64,000 nt of DNA, from the NCBI RefSeq assembly GCF_015074785.1, contig NZ_CP042464.1, positions 2,105,001 through 2,169,000 on the forward strand, read 5' to 3'. Below the pieces are notes generated by a model, which was given only the letters and a program-made list of their open reading frames with translations, had not been told where the DNA came from and made no database searches. Positions 19,351 through 31,768 of the stretch are shown piece after piece (positions within the stretch are counted from its first letter, which is position 1; every line of letters begins with the position of its first letter). The translations under genes were made by a program, and so were the position numbers. Origin of the DNA: Segatella copri (GTDB lineage Bacteria > Bacteroidota > Bacteroidia > Bacteroidales > Bacteroidaceae).

Positions 19351-21339
19351 TTACCAAATTCTCGCTCGTTTCTCAGGCTTCAGATAATTCATGTCGCCCC
19401 ACTTCACGTCAAACAACTCATACCAACGATCACAGTTCATGGTACAACCATTGACACGAGCGAAACTAGGTGCATGAACGTCACCTCCATACATATTCAT
19501 CAGATAATCATCCGACAATTTAGCTCTCCAAATATTAGCATAAGCCTGGAAGAACCTCTTCTCTTGCTTTACTAACTCCTCACCATAAAACCCTTGTTCC
19601 TTCAGTTTCTCCTCGTATACCTGTAAAGACATTTCCAACCCACCGAGATCGGCAATGTTTTCTCCCAGCGTTTGCTCACCATTTACATGATACCCATCAG
19701 AATCAACAAAGAGAGGAAGATGATTATAACAATCAACCAACAGATCTGTTTTTTCCTTGAAGGCCATCTGGTCTGATACTGTCCACCAATTTTTAAAGCG
19801 ACCTACAGCATCAAACAGAGCCCCCTCGTCATCGAAGCCATGGGTTATCTCATGCCCAAATACCGCAACCAAGGCATAAAGCATTGCATCGGATTGACTC
19901 TCATCATAGAATGGAGGCAAAATAATATTTGGCAGGACAAAAACAGAATTGCAATACGGATAGTAAAAAGCATTGACTGCTGAAACAGAAAAACCATCCA
20001 AATAACAAAAATTACCGATCTCGTCTTTAGGCAATTTGCTGAGTAAAACATGTCTTAAATCATTTTGGCTTTTTCTTACCAAAGCCATATCTTCATACAA
20101 GGACTTGCCTGCCAACTGTGGAATTCCTTCTTCATGCCAAGAATCGGATTTGCCTACCAGGAATGTCATTTTTTTTAACTTTTCCAAAGCACTGTTCTTG
20201 GTTGTCTGGCTCATCCAGTCAAGTTTTTCAATTCTTCCTCTGAATGTACGACGGAGATTTTCCATCAAGTCTAGTATTTTCTGCCGATATGAATCCTTCA
20301 AGTACGTATCACAAAAAGTCTTGGCTGTCGGATAACTCAGTTTATCGTCAATCAAGCCTTTCAACACAGTCTCATCAGTCTTGCCCAAAAGTTTCTGGCA
20401 AGCTGTTCGTGAAGCCAAAGCCAAGTCGACCGCCAAACAGCATTCCAAGAGACTAACCACCTTACTGCCTTCACTATCAGATAGTAAAATGTCATCAAAG
20501 AAATAACTGGTAGCTCTATCCACATTCAATTTATCCGGTTCAACCCCCAATCCTTCCAAGAGAGCATAAATAATTTGTTCTTCATCACCAGCAGCTCTCG
20601 TAAGAAGTTGTTTTACCGAAATTAAATTCTCATGATATTCAGGACTACAGAGTCTCCTCATCCTGCTATTAGCATCTTCCTGTTCTTTAGAAGGCTGCAA
20701 AGAGAGTGCTTCCTCAACACGCATAGGAGCCATCTCTTTATCCACTCCCAACTGTATCAACGCCCATTCCAGCCAACTCGCCAATTTGGTATCATCATCG
20801 GCAAATTTCGACAAGAGGTCTGACAGTTGATTTTGTGATTCTATAGTATACAAGAATTCTCCATCCAAGACAGTTAGCACCCCTTTCAAAAAAGGCGTAT
20901 TCCCAGCCTTCAAGCTCTCACCCAAAGCAAACGCCTTCTCTTCCTGAGTATTCATACTTTCCAATGACTGTATCTTTTGCTTCAACTGATTGATAGCATC
21001 TGCATCCTCTCCCAACCGTTCGAAATCATCTCTCAGCATTTGGTGTTGTGGGATTTCAAACTTCATTCTTTGCTCAACAGCAGCCTCAGCCTCAGAATAC
21101 AACAGTCCAACATAATTTTCTCCAGAAATCAGAGGGGTCTTCTCATACCATTTGCCCCAACAATACAGGGCAAAGTTGTCACCAGGCTTTATCTGGGTAT
21201 TCATGTTTTCATCCAATGTCCAAGGTTTGGCATCTACGGACGAAGGAGCCAAAGATTCATCCTCCTTATCACTGCACGATGCGAAAAAAGACAAGCCTAT
21301 AGCCAACAAGCCTCCGAATAATAAAAGTTTTTTCTTCAT
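19351..21339 (-). CDS. M13-family zinc metallopeptidase lipoprotein (PepO/neprilysin-like)
   Basis: The 662-residue protein has a lipoprotein signal with lipobox FASC (Cys22). The zinc site HEITH is at 496-500 within GHEITHGFDDEG, and the third ligand Glu560 lies in GENIADLGG, the M13 signature. NAFYYPYCNSVFVLPNI, before the zinc site, matches the family substrate-binding segment. The domain length is normal. It likely sits on the outer membrane or in the periplasm and cleaves oligopeptides. It is the last gene of a minus-strand run (FISUMP-like protein, lipoprotein, DUF3667 protein, peptidase) with gaps of 33-61 nt. One oddity: it ends in ..KRARIW without the usual C-terminal CxxW. Confidence 0.93.
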   Translation of the reverse strand: MKKKLLLFGGLLAIGLSFFASCSDKEDESLAPSSVDAKPWTLDENMNTQIKPGDNFALYCWGKWYEKTPLISGENYVGLLYSEAEAAVEQRMKFEIPQHQMLRDDFERLGEDADAINQLKQKIQSLESMNTQEEKAFALGESLKAGNTPFLKGVLTVLDGEFLYTIESQNQLSDLLSKFADDDTKLASWLEWALIQLGVDKEMAPMRVEEALSLQPSKEQEDANSRMRRLCSPEYHENLISVKQLLTRAAGDEEQIIYALLEGLGVEPDKLNVDRATSYFFDDILLSDSEGSKVVSLLECCLAVDLALASRTACQKLLGKTDETVLKGLIDDKLSYPTAKTFCDTYLKDSYRQKILDLMENLRRTFRGRIEKLDWMSQTTKNSALEKLKKMTFLVGKSDSWHEEGIPQLAGKSLYEDMALVRKSQNDLRHVLLSKLPKDEIGNFCYLDGFSVSAVNAFYYPYCNSVFVLPNIILPPFYDESQSDAMLYALVAVFGHEITHGFDDEGALFDAVGRFKNWWTVSDQMAFKEKTDLLVDCYNHLPLFVDSDGYHVNGEQTLGENIADLGGLEMSLQVYEEKLKEQGFYGEELVKQEKRFFQAYANIWRAKLSDDYLMNMYGGDVHAPSFARVNGCTMNCDRWYELFDVKWGDMNYLKPEKRARIW

Positions 21340-21372
21340 GTTACAATTGATTTTAGAATTTCAAAAAGATAA

Positions 21373-22278
21373 TTACGTAAAAAACAAGAAATTGATAAGA
21401 TAGACTATTCCTATCCCCAATAGCGCCAACGCAACCAACAACAGGAACAAATAAAGCACCACCCAACAGGCTGTGAATGCCATATATCGAATGGTACGCA
21501 ACCATGTCATTCCGTAAATGCCACGATAAGTCCAAACCAGATAGTACACCATAGCCCACACGGGCAACGGCAACAACGCAAAAAGCGTATAAAGATAGAC
21601 AAGAGCCATGTAATGAGCACCTGCCCTCAGAGGATATGAACCGAAATTCACTTTACGAAAGGCACGTCGAGCAGCAAGACCATACATAGGGAAAATGGCA
21701 AAAAGAAAGAGTGTCGTATCACTCTCCAGTTTTCCTCTCAAAACTCGCCACAGAGCAGCCATCTTTCCATTATCCATTCGCCCATCATCCTTGCTAGTGA
21801 TGGTTACTCCCCATTTCTGATATATATATTTTTCTTCCTTACCAGAAGAATCCTTTTTGGAAACAACTTCTTTCTTTTCAGGTTCCACGGTATTGGTCAA
21901 TTCTTCATAGGTATGCGTGACCAAAGTCAATAAGGAAAATGAAACCAACAAGGTTGTCAATGGTCCCAAATAGCTGACTTGATGCCCACGGAAATAATCA
22001 CGAATCATATACCCTGGGCGAAAAAGCAACTCAAAGATGGTGCGCATATAGGCATTCGACATGATGGGAGAGGCCTCACGGAAAGTCTTCACCATTCTCC
22101 ATTTTCCGAATATTCCCGCCGTATGAAACTGTCCGCATCTTGGGCAATAATTGCCACGATACTCCGTGCCACAATGCTTGCATCTTGTGACTGCTTTCGT
22201 GTTGGCAGGTATCGGTTTACCCCTTTCGAGATAAACCTGATACCTACGTATCAAGAGAGAGATCTTATTCTTAAGCAT
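21373..22278 (-). CDS. DUF3667 membrane protein with N-terminal zinc ribbon
   Basis: The 301-residue protein has a four-cysteine ribbon (CKHC at 33-36, CPRC at 45-48). It is followed by the SPIMSNAYMRTIFELLFRPG..DYFRGHQVSYLGPLT segment of DUF3667, then several hydrophobic helices near the C-terminus. A charged Lys/Glu-rich loop lies in the middle. Function is unknown. It starts 40 nt after the upstream lipoprotein and ends 33 nt before the M13 peptidase, suggesting co-expression. Confidence 0.85.
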   Translation of the reverse strand: MLKNKISLLIRRYQVYLERGKPIPANTKAVTRCKHCGTEYRGNYCPRCGQFHTAGIFGKWRMVKTFREASPIMSNAYMRTIFELLFRPGYMIRDYFRGHQVSYLGPLTTLLVSFSLLTLVTHTYEELTNTVEPEKKEVVSKKDSSGKEEKYIYQKWGVTITSKDDGRMDNGKMAALWRVLRGKLESDTTLFLFAIFPMYGLAARRAFRKVNFGSYPLRAGAHYMALVYLYTLFALLPLPVWAMVYYLVWTYRGIYGMTWLRTIRYMAFTACWVVLYLFLLLVALALLGIGIVYLINFLFFT

Positions 22279-22318
22279 TTTCTTACTCCATACATTTCGC
22301 GATGAATGACTTTGTTAT

Positions 22319-22894
22319 CTACTTACCAAAAGTCACAAAACTTCCATCGGAATCTTTCTTTTTATCAATAGTATAAGAATAAGAGATTATAACAGGATGC
22401 CTATCTACGACATAGTGCTCTACCTTATCCTTGCCTATCGAAATATTTGCACTACTACCATGATTATGGCCTGCAGGTTTAGCACCACTTGCATAATTTG
22501 CATAAAAAACGCTTTGTTCAGTATACCCGAACTTGTAATGATCTTTTGCCAACTCTACATTTGCCTTCAAAGAACGCTTTATTGCTATTGTTCCATTAGC
22601 TGGCAAACTAGCAAATTTTATCTGCTTTTTCCACTCTCCAGTAATAGTTTCTGTTTGGAGCTTACCTGAAGCATCGGTATACTCAACGGTTACATCACAT
22701 AAGAGCAGATCACCTTCAGACGGCGTAAAGTAAAACATGGCTGTTCCTGAAGTTGGCACCTCGGTATCCTCCGTAGGAGTTTCTCTTTTAGGAGAATCGT
22801 CATCATCACTACTGCAACTAATCAGACTACCAGCAAACAACATAACCAACAAACAGAGCATCATGGCTCTAAATTTCATCATTGTAAAATTCAT
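22319..22894 (-). CDS. Small lipoprotein, unknown function
   Basis: The 191-residue protein has a lipoprotein signal (LISC lipobox, Cys27) followed by an Asp-rich SSDDDD stretch, which favours surface export in Bacteroidota. The remainder is beta-rich with FYFTPSEGDLLLCDVTVEYTDASGK and a His-rich patch (PAGHNHGSS). I do not recognise the domain. Its first 20 residues resemble the next gene upstream (FRAMMLCLLVMLFAGS against CRAMMLFWVVMLNVGS), and the DNA there is also similar. Confidence 0.8.
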   Translation of the reverse strand: MNFTMMKFRAMMLCLLVMLFAGSLISCSSDDDDSPKRETPTEDTEVPTSGTAMFYFTPSEGDLLLCDVTVEYTDASGKLQTETITGEWKKQIKFASLPANGTIAIKRSLKANVELAKDHYKFGYTEQSVFYANYASGAKPAGHNHGSSANISIGKDKVEHYVVDRHPVIISYSYTIDKKKDSDGSFVTFGK

Positions 22895-22955
22895 AATCGA
22901 TAATTTTTATTGTTAATAAAATAAAGTAGTATTTTGGTCTAAAAACAGAGAGATG

Positions 22956-23636
22956 CTACTTGAATACTGGGCGCACAGTATAGCCGAAATACCGCCCAGC
23001 ATCTCCCATATTGATAGTATCGTTGTTGAAACCCATACAGACAAAGGTATTCTCCATACTTGTACCAACAGAGGCTCCGAGGTAGAAGCCGATGGAATCT
23101 TGTTCTAATTTGCCTTCTTTCATGTAGCCCAAAGCCATGAGACGGATGGTCTGACCGTTTCTCTTGCTCTTGACGAGCCAACTGACATGCCCATTCAACG
23201 GTGAGAACACCCAAGTGGTGTTATGGATGGTGTCCTCCAGCTCTTCCATCTCCTCCTTGGTAGGTAGGCGCCATTTTCCTTCCCATCTCACATGAGCCAC
23301 GTCGTGCTTGTCTTGAAGAACGCCATATTCTTCCGGATAGCCAGACATCCACTGATAGTTGTTCTTTGAGTAAGAACGCTTAACTTCCAACTCACCCCAC
23401 GAATAGAATTCTGAAGCCAGTTCGTCTTCTTCGCCTCCCAGATTGGCTGTAGCCCACTTCGTACCGGATGGAAGCTGCAAGTCCACATATTTATGCCCCA
23501 TATAGGCGGATGTGTTCGTGCCCACATGATGATCGCACCCCACGACTACTGCAAGCAAAGATGCCATGCTGCCAACATTCAGCATTACAACCCAAAAGAG
23601 CATCATGGCTCTACAATTTTTCTTTGTAAAATCCAT
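22956..23636 (-). CDS. Lipoprotein with FISUMP-like domain
   Basis: Start ATG 23636 (MDFTKKNCRAMML) is preferred over a TTG three codons upstream. The 226-residue product has a long hydrophobic leader ending VVGC (Cys34), a plausible lipobox. The mature part reads YVDLQLPSGTKWATANLGG..YSWGE..KWRLPTKEEMEEL..YTVRPVFK. That is the pattern of the Fibrobacter succinogenes major paralogous domain, common in Bacteroidales surface proteins. Function is unknown. It is the first gene of the four-gene minus-strand run. Confidence 0.85.
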   Translation of the reverse strand: MDFTKKNCRAMMLFWVVMLNVGSMASLLAVVVGCDHHVGTNTSAYMGHKYVDLQLPSGTKWATANLGGEEDELASEFYSWGELEVKRSYSKNNYQWMSGYPEEYGVLQDKHDVAHVRWEGKWRLPTKEEMEELEDTIHNTTWVFSPLNGHVSWLVKSKRNGQTIRLMALGYMKEGKLEQDSIGFYLGASVGTSMENTFVCMGFNNDTINMGDAGRYFGYTVRPVFK

Positions 23637-23689
23637 AATTGACAAATTTAAATGATTAGTAATATAATGTATGAAAATCTTTTGTTTTG

Positions 23690-23697
23690 CAAATTTA
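23690..23697 (-). promoter_or_regulatory. -7 box upstream of the FISUMP-like lipoprotein
   Basis: TAAATTTG on the minus strand matches TAnnTTTG, 53 nt before the start codon. No good -33 box was found at the right distance, so this is a half-site call. Confidence 0.5.
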
Positions 23698-23853
23698 AGA
23701 CAAATCCACGAAACGGCATCGAAATTGAGTTTTCACTTGTTCACAGTTCGCTCCCAATTATTCGTTTCGTTCCCAAAACTTCATTATTTTGCCCAAAAAT
23801 TACCAAATAGCACAAAATCAGCACTTATTTCACCCTATTTCGGATAAAATCCG

Positions 23854-23861
23854 TAACTTTG
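23854..23861 (+). promoter_or_regulatory. -7 box of the TPR/AraC regulator
   Basis: TAACTTTG matches the Bacteroidota -7 box, 22 nt before the start codon. The -33 region is weak (TTTC at 23828-23831). The very short leader means the RNA starts only about 15 nt before the ATG. Confidence 0.6.
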
Positions 23862-23883
23862 CATTACTTTTAAGAAATAAATA

Positions 23884-25572
23884 ATGATGGATAGACTTTT
23901 ACACAAGAAAAAGACAAAATGGCTACTAGTTTTCATTTTGGGATGGTGGACAATCGCTCTGTTCGCCACGGGGACCGTATTGCCCGATAGTATGGTGACC
24001 GAGGATAAAGTATATGAATATACGTTTTCCGACACCCCACTGGCAGAGCGGATTATGGCAGAGTTGCGCAAGCAAGGCAAACAAGTTTCCTATGAACTGG
24101 ACATGACGGAAGGCGACCTATATTATAATACGGGACGATTCATCATGGCCACCCGCTTCTACAAGAGCGCCCTCTCAGCAAGAGCCGTCAAGCAAGATGC
24201 CACCAAGAAGATGAAACTACTGCATCGTCTGATTTCTTGCTACGACGGACTATACGACGAAGAAGAGAAATCAAAAACCATTAGACAATTAATTCACGAA
24301 GCGAAACTTGCCAATGACATGGGCATGGAGTCTATTGCCTTGTTTTATCTGGGCAAGAGCCTGCATGAGCAAGATTCGAAGGAACGAGGATACGCCTACA
24401 TGTTGCAAGCCCTTAGGATAATGGAAAAGTCGCATTACGACCACAAGTACGACAATCTGCGGGCAGATTACAACGACCTACTTATCTGCTATGAGCGTGA
24501 TAAGAAACACAAGGAGGCATTCAAGATATTGAACAAACTGGAGAAATACCTAGATGCAAAAAATCCTGGCGAGACTGACATGGAAGGACTCTATGAACAG
24601 GAAAGATGCAAATGGCTTGCTCACCGTGCCGTGGTATGCTCAAAACTGGGAATGACCAAGGAAGCCGCAGAAGCTTATCACGAGTTCAACAAGATGGGAA
24701 GCATCAACCGCCGATACGCCTATCTGATAGTACCCTATCTACTTGGCCAGCACAAATACCACGAGGTCTTGGAGTTGTGCAAACAACGTGAACAAGAAAT
24801 GCAAGACAGGAAGGACACCGTCAATCTCTACATGTCATCCACACTCAAATTCTACGGCATGGCCTACAGAGGACTGAGACTGTACGACAAGGCAGCAAAC
24901 TATTTCGAGCGGTTGTCCGTATTGAGAGACAGTCTGCGCATCAGGGAATTGCAAAGTTCCTCGCAAGAGTTGGCTTTCATATATGACGTAAAGGATAAAG
25001 AGGCGCAAATCGCCAACCAGCGCTGGGCACTCATCATCACCATCGGTTTCGGTGTGGCTTTAATCATTGTCGGAGGAATACTGGGCTACAACTACCACAC
25101 CATCAAGAAAAAGAACATCACACTGGTGACAAACGTGAAGGAAGCCATGAAATACAAGGAGGAACTGGAACGACAGAACCTCAACACCCTATCCTCTACC
25201 ATGACACAACATACAGAAGAAGAGGACATGGACAAACGGCTGTTTGAAGAGATTAGGAGCAAGATTATCGGAGAGAAATTCTTCTTAGACAATACCTTCT
25301 CCCGCAAGACATTGATGAACGAATTCAACATTCCAGCCAACAAGTTCGCAGGTCTGTTCCGTCAGTTCACGGGCAAGACATTCAGCGAATACATCAACGA
25401 CCTGAGAATCGAGTATGTGGCAGAACTTCTTCTCACCGGCAAATACAAGAATGTAGAAGAATTGCTGAAAGACTGCTCGTTCATATCCTCTACATCGCTA
25501 TACCGCTTGTTCACTAAGAGATATGGTATGACTCCACAGAAATTCCTGCAGAACGCAAGATTTGTAAAATAG
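23884..25572 (+). CDS. Membrane-anchored TPR regulator with C-terminal AraC-type HTH
   Basis: The 562-residue protein has an N-terminal hydrophobic segment (13-33) and a long helical TPR-like region (about 60-370, e.g. GRFIMATRFYKSALSARAV). A transmembrane helix lies at about 381-401 (WALIITIGFGVALIIVGGIL), followed by a cytoplasmic coiled coil. An AraC-type DNA-binding domain covers about 465-560 (MNEFNIPANKFAGLFRQFTG, YRLFTKRYGMTPQKFL). This architecture is common in Bacteroidota and would sense something in the periplasm and bind DNA directly. It is flanked by the lipoprotein run and the glnK-amtB cluster, both divergent or convergent, so its target is not obvious. Confidence 0.85.
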   Translation: MMDRLLHKKKTKWLLVFILGWWTIALFATGTVLPDSMVTEDKVYEYTFSDTPLAERIMAELRKQGKQVSYELDMTEGDLYYNTGRFIMATRFYKSALSARAVKQDATKKMKLLHRLISCYDGLYDEEEKSKTIRQLIHEAKLANDMGMESIALFYLGKSLHEQDSKERGYAYMLQALRIMEKSHYDHKYDNLRADYNDLLICYERDKKHKEAFKILNKLEKYLDAKNPGETDMEGLYEQERCKWLAHRAVVCSKLGMTKEAAEAYHEFNKMGSINRRYAYLIVPYLLGQHKYHEVLELCKQREQEMQDRKDTVNLYMSSTLKFYGMAYRGLRLYDKAANYFERLSVLRDSLRIRELQSSSQELAFIYDVKDKEAQIANQRWALIITIGFGVALIIVGGILGYNYHTIKKKNITLVTNVKEAMKYKEELERQNLNTLSSTMTQHTEEEDMDKRLFEEIRSKIIGEKFFLDNTFSRKTLMNEFNIPANKFAGLFRQFTGKTFSEYINDLRIEYVAELLLTGKYKNVEELLKDCSFISSTSLYRLFTKRYGMTPQKFLQNARFVK

Positions 25573-25575
25573 AAA

Positions 25576-25614
25576 AAATGCCGATAGTTCCAAATTCCAG
25601 AATTATCGGCATTT
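25576..25614. terminator. Bidirectional terminator
   Basis: AAATGCCGATA (25576-25586) pairs perfectly with TATCGGCATTT (25604-25614). It sits between the convergent regulator (plus) and outer-membrane protein (minus), with A-rich and T-rich flanks. Confidence 0.85.
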
Positions 25615-25642
25615 ATCATTTATAAAACCAAAAAACTATATA

Positions 25643-26359
25643 TTATGGTTGCAAGGTGAAACCTACTACCAGGTAGGCTTTCTCGGTACTAGGGTTAGCA
25701 GCCACCTGAGCGAAGACCGGAACAGAGAAAGAATCTGTAATCTTCAAATCCTTGGTTGCTTTCACACCTACATGAGTAACAGCGAAACCATTGGCATCAC
25801 CATAGAAGGATGTAGCAAACGGAACAGCACCTACACTTGCCTCCCAATCACAGCCACCTAACTTGAATGGAGCTGTAGCCTCAACGTATGAAGAATAGGC
25901 ACGATCACCATCCTTATTTACTCCATCATTGCCTGCAAAGTTGGTGTACCAGTTCAAGGCAAGCGGACCGAAATCATAACCTACATTTGCCTCGAATACA
26001 TGAGAAGTCTCATGAGCAGAATAAGCAAAATACTTCTCATTAGGAGAATTGAACCAGTAATCAGTTACACCGATATGGAAACCGCCAGTCTCGTATGCCA
26101 GGGTAAGATCGAACTCCTTGGTATCTTCTGGCTGAGAAATACCAACACTTCCCCATGCAGTAAGAGACAAACCTTTATATCCAATGCCAAGAGTAGGCTG
26201 CAAAGAAATTGCTCCCAAATCCTGACCACGCCAGTAGTACTGGCTCACGATATCAGCACCCATAGATGTTTCCACCTTGTCCTGTGCCATAGCAGCAGGA
26301 GCAAATGCCATCAAACCGAGTGCCAACGCACCCATCTTCTTCATATCTAAATGCTTCAT
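25643..26359 (-). CDS. Outer-membrane beta-barrel protein (TorF/TIGR02001-like)
   Basis: Start ATG 26359 (MKHLDMKKMGALALG) is chosen because AAAAGAGAGAAT precedes it and it gives a proper signal peptide ending AMAQ. The frame is open 26 codons further upstream. The 238-residue product alternates beta strands (MGADIVSQYYWRG, LSLTAWGSVGISQP, FDLTLAYETGGFHIGVTDYWF) and ends in an aromatic-rich strand ..LVVGFTLQP. It lies 123 nt behind amtB in the same direction. The context suggests a nitrogen-related outer-membrane channel, which is inference. Confidence 0.8.
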   Translation of the reverse strand: MKHLDMKKMGALALGLMAFAPAAMAQDKVETSMGADIVSQYYWRGQDLGAISLQPTLGIGYKGLSLTAWGSVGISQPEDTKEFDLTLAYETGGFHIGVTDYWFNSPNEKYFAYSAHETSHVFEANVGYDFGPLALNWYTNFAGNDGVNKDGDRAYSSYVEATAPFKLGGCDWEASVGAVPFATSFYGDANGFAVTHVGVKATKDLKITDSFSVPVFAQVAANPSTEKAYLVVGFTLQP

Positions 26360-26482
26360 ATTCTCTCTTTTTATGTGATACATTTGTTTTTTAAAAGTTT
26401 CGGCTGCAAAATTAATAATAATAATTTTGCTCACCAAAACTTTTGTCTATTATCTCTCTCTTACGTCTATATGAAAGTACCA

Positions 26483-27745
26483 TTAGTTGTAGCAGCTTTC
26501 ACCATGCTCGTAGATATCCAGACCTTCTTCCTCGATTCGCTTATCAACACGGAGACCAGCAATCTTCTTGATACCCCAGAAGAGGATGATACCTGTAGCA
26601 GCTGCCCAAAGGTCGATGCAGAGGATACCGAAGCACTGTGCGCCGAAGAAACCGAAACCGCCACCATAGAAGGCACCACCATCAAGGGCGAAGAGACCTG
26701 TCATCAAGGTACCGAAGATACCACATACACCATGAACTGAACTTGCACCAACAGGGTCATCAATATGAAGCTTGGTATCGATGAACTCAATAGAGAATAC
26801 CAGAATGATACCTGCCAAGAGACCGATGATGGCAGAACCCAATGGACTAACCAAGTCGCAACCAGCAGTAATGGCTACCAAACCAGCCAAAATACCGTTC
26901 AATGTCAATGAGAATGAAGGTTTGCCATACTTGATCCAAGAGGTGAACATAGTACCAAGACCACCACAAACTGCAGCCAGGTTGGTTGTCAGGAATACGT
27001 GGCTGATAGCAACACGGTTAACCTCACCAGAAGCAGCAAGCTGAGAACCAGGGTTGAATCCGAACCATCCGAACCAGAGGATAAATACACCCAGGGCAGC
27101 AGCCATCAGGTTGTGACCAGGGATAGCAGTACTCTTGCCATTGCGATACTTACCCAAACGAGGGCCTAAGCAGATAGCACCAACCAAAGCAAGTACACCA
27201 CCAACACTATGTACGATAGCAGAACCTGCGAAATCATGGAAGACTGCACCGAAGGTATCCATCATGAATGAACCGGCATCAGCGTTGCAGAGCCAACCGC
27301 CACCCCATGTCCAGTGCCCCTCTACAGGGTAGATAATCAATGAGATGAAGAATGAATAGATGCAATACATGGAGAACTTGGTACGTTCTGCCATAGCACC
27401 AGAAACGATGGTAGCACTAGTAGCGCAGAAAACTGTCTCAAACATCAGGAAGCCTTCTGTAGGAAGACCGGCTGCATTCGTATAGAAAGACAAATCGCCG
27501 AAGTTAGGCATACCGATGAAACCGGCACCATCACTACCAAACATAAATCCGAAACCTACGAACCAGAAAAGAACAGAGCCGACCATAAAATCGACAAAGT
27601 TCTTAAACAAGATGTTCGCGGTGTTTTTACTACGGGTAAAGCCCGCCTCGCAGAGGGCAAATCCCGGCTGCATGAAAAAGACCAACATGGCTGCCAAGAG
27701 CATCCATACGGTATCTACTGAAATTCCTAAATCCTGTACACTCAT
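26483..27745 (-). CDS. amtB: Ammonium transporter
   Basis: The 420-residue protein has 11 hydrophobic segments. It shows the Amt hallmarks GFALCEAGFTRSKN (residues about 29-42), DFAGSAIVHSVGG with the first pore histidine and VHGVCGIFG with the second. The trimeric inner-membrane channel moves ammonium into the cytoplasm. glnK lies 166 nt upstream in the same direction, the usual pairing: GlnK blocks AmtB when nitrogen is ample. The C-terminal tail (RIEEEGLDIYEHGESCYN) is of the type that contacts GlnK. Confidence 0.97.
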   Translation of the reverse strand: MSVQDLGISVDTVWMLLAAMLVFFMQPGFALCEAGFTRSKNTANILFKNFVDFMVGSVLFWFVGFGFMFGSDGAGFIGMPNFGDLSFYTNAAGLPTEGFLMFETVFCATSATIVSGAMAERTKFSMYCIYSFFISLIIYPVEGHWTWGGGWLCNADAGSFMMDTFGAVFHDFAGSAIVHSVGGVLALVGAICLGPRLGKYRNGKSTAIPGHNLMAAALGVFILWFGWFGFNPGSQLAASGEVNRVAISHVFLTTNLAAVCGGLGTMFTSWIKYGKPSFSLTLNGILAGLVAITAGCDLVSPLGSAIIGLLAGIILVFSIEFIDTKLHIDDPVGASSVHGVCGIFGTLMTGLFALDGGAFYGGGFGFFGAQCFGILCIDLWAAATGIILFWGIKKIAGLRVDKRIEEEGLDIYEHGESCYN

Positions 27746-27766
27746 AATCTTTACCTTTTAAGAAGG

Positions 27767-27910
27767 AATGTTAAATGTTAAGTGTTAAATGTTAAGTTAG
27801 CATACGTCCACTTAGCACTCGATACTCTCACCTAACTCCCAAACATTCCGATTTTACTATTAATTCATCCAATTCAGTTAACATTTAACATTAAACACTT
27901 AACATTAAAT
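27767..27910. repeat. Heptamer repeats in inverted orientation between glnK and amtB
   Basis: Left block 27768-27798 has four near-identical 7-mers (TGTTAAA/TGTTAAG alternating). Right block 27878-27910 has the same heptamers on the other strand. The blocks are about 80 nt apart and could pair imperfectly over some 30 nt in the glnK-amtB transcript. Confidence 0.85.
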
Positions 27911-27911
27911 A

Positions 27912-28268
27912 TTATTTCTCCTGCTCAGCATTATAGAGAGCGATGTCTCCTCTTTCACCTGTACGGATTCTTATGGTATCCTCTACAGGAATTACAAAGA
28001 TTCGACCATCACCAATCTCGCCGGTTCGGGCAGCCTCCTGGATGGCATTAATCGTTTTCTCTACGTTCTTGTCGCGCACGACAACATTCAGCAACACTCG
28101 CTCAATACTACTGGTATCATACATGACACCACGGTAGATACGAGCCTGTCTCATCTTACCCTCTCCTCTTACATCGTAGTAAGAGAACCACTCGATGTCG
28201 GCGGCAAGCAATGCTTCCTTTACATCCTCAAACTTAGTCTTACGGATGATTGCTTCAATCTTTTTCAT
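27912..28268 (-). CDS. glnK: Nitrogen regulatory protein P-II
   Basis: The 118-residue protein is a P-II trimer subunit. It begins MKKIEAIIRKTKFEDVKEAL, has the T-loop tyrosine at position 45 (RIYRG) and the ATP-binding GEIGDGRIFVIPVEDTIRIRTGERG. It senses ATP/ADP and 2-oxoglutarate and gates the ammonium channel. The T-loop is shorter and differs from E. coli GlnB/GlnK, as in other Bacteroidota. It is the first gene of glnK-amtB-outer-membrane protein, with a strong -7 box upstream. The name glnK rests on linkage to amtB. Confidence 0.95.
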   Translation of the reverse strand: MKKIEAIIRKTKFEDVKEALLAADIEWFSYYDVRGEGKMRQARIYRGVMYDTSSIERVLLNVVVRDKNVEKTINAIQEAARTGEIGDGRIFVIPVEDTIRIRTGERGDIALYNAEQEK

Positions 28269-28315
28269 GTTAATCTCTCCTATTAATTAATTTACATTTT
28301 GTTTATTTTCTGGTG

Positions 28316-28348
28316 CAAAGGTACGATATTTTGCTTAATATTTCGCAA
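28316..28348 (-). promoter_or_regulatory. Promoter of glnK-amtB
   Basis: TACCTTTG on the minus strand (28316-28323) is a consensus -7 box. TTG at 28346-28348 is an imperfect -33 box with slightly long spacing. The start codon follows 47 nt downstream. Confidence 0.65.
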
Positions 28349-28469
28349 CATTGCTTACTTTTTGATATTAATATTTTCATTTAGTTATTATTTTGCTTAG
28401 TTCTCTTTAAAATACGGAACAAAATGAAAGCAAATTACACATTATTCGTTTCATTTTGAAACAAACAAT

Positions 28470-28508
28470 AAAAAAAACGCTTGAAAGGCCCCAAAGACCC
28501 CTCAAGCG
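28470..28508 (-). terminator. Terminator of the kinase-nagB-GH20-GH2 operon
   Basis: On the minus strand CGCTTGAGGGG.. pairs with ..CCTTTCAAGCG (outer arms 28502-28508 and 28478-28484), followed by at least seven T. It lies about 110 nt after the GH2 stop. Confidence 0.9.
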
Positions 28509-28615
28509 GCAAACCTAAAAACAAACTCTCAACCCTAAAACTAGGGTCACTTTATTATTTAAACTTAATCTTATACCCGTATTTCCGCATATATCTGAGT
28601 TTTATAACGGAAATT

Positions 28616-31765
<3,150 letters not shown>

Positions 31766-31768
31766 TTA

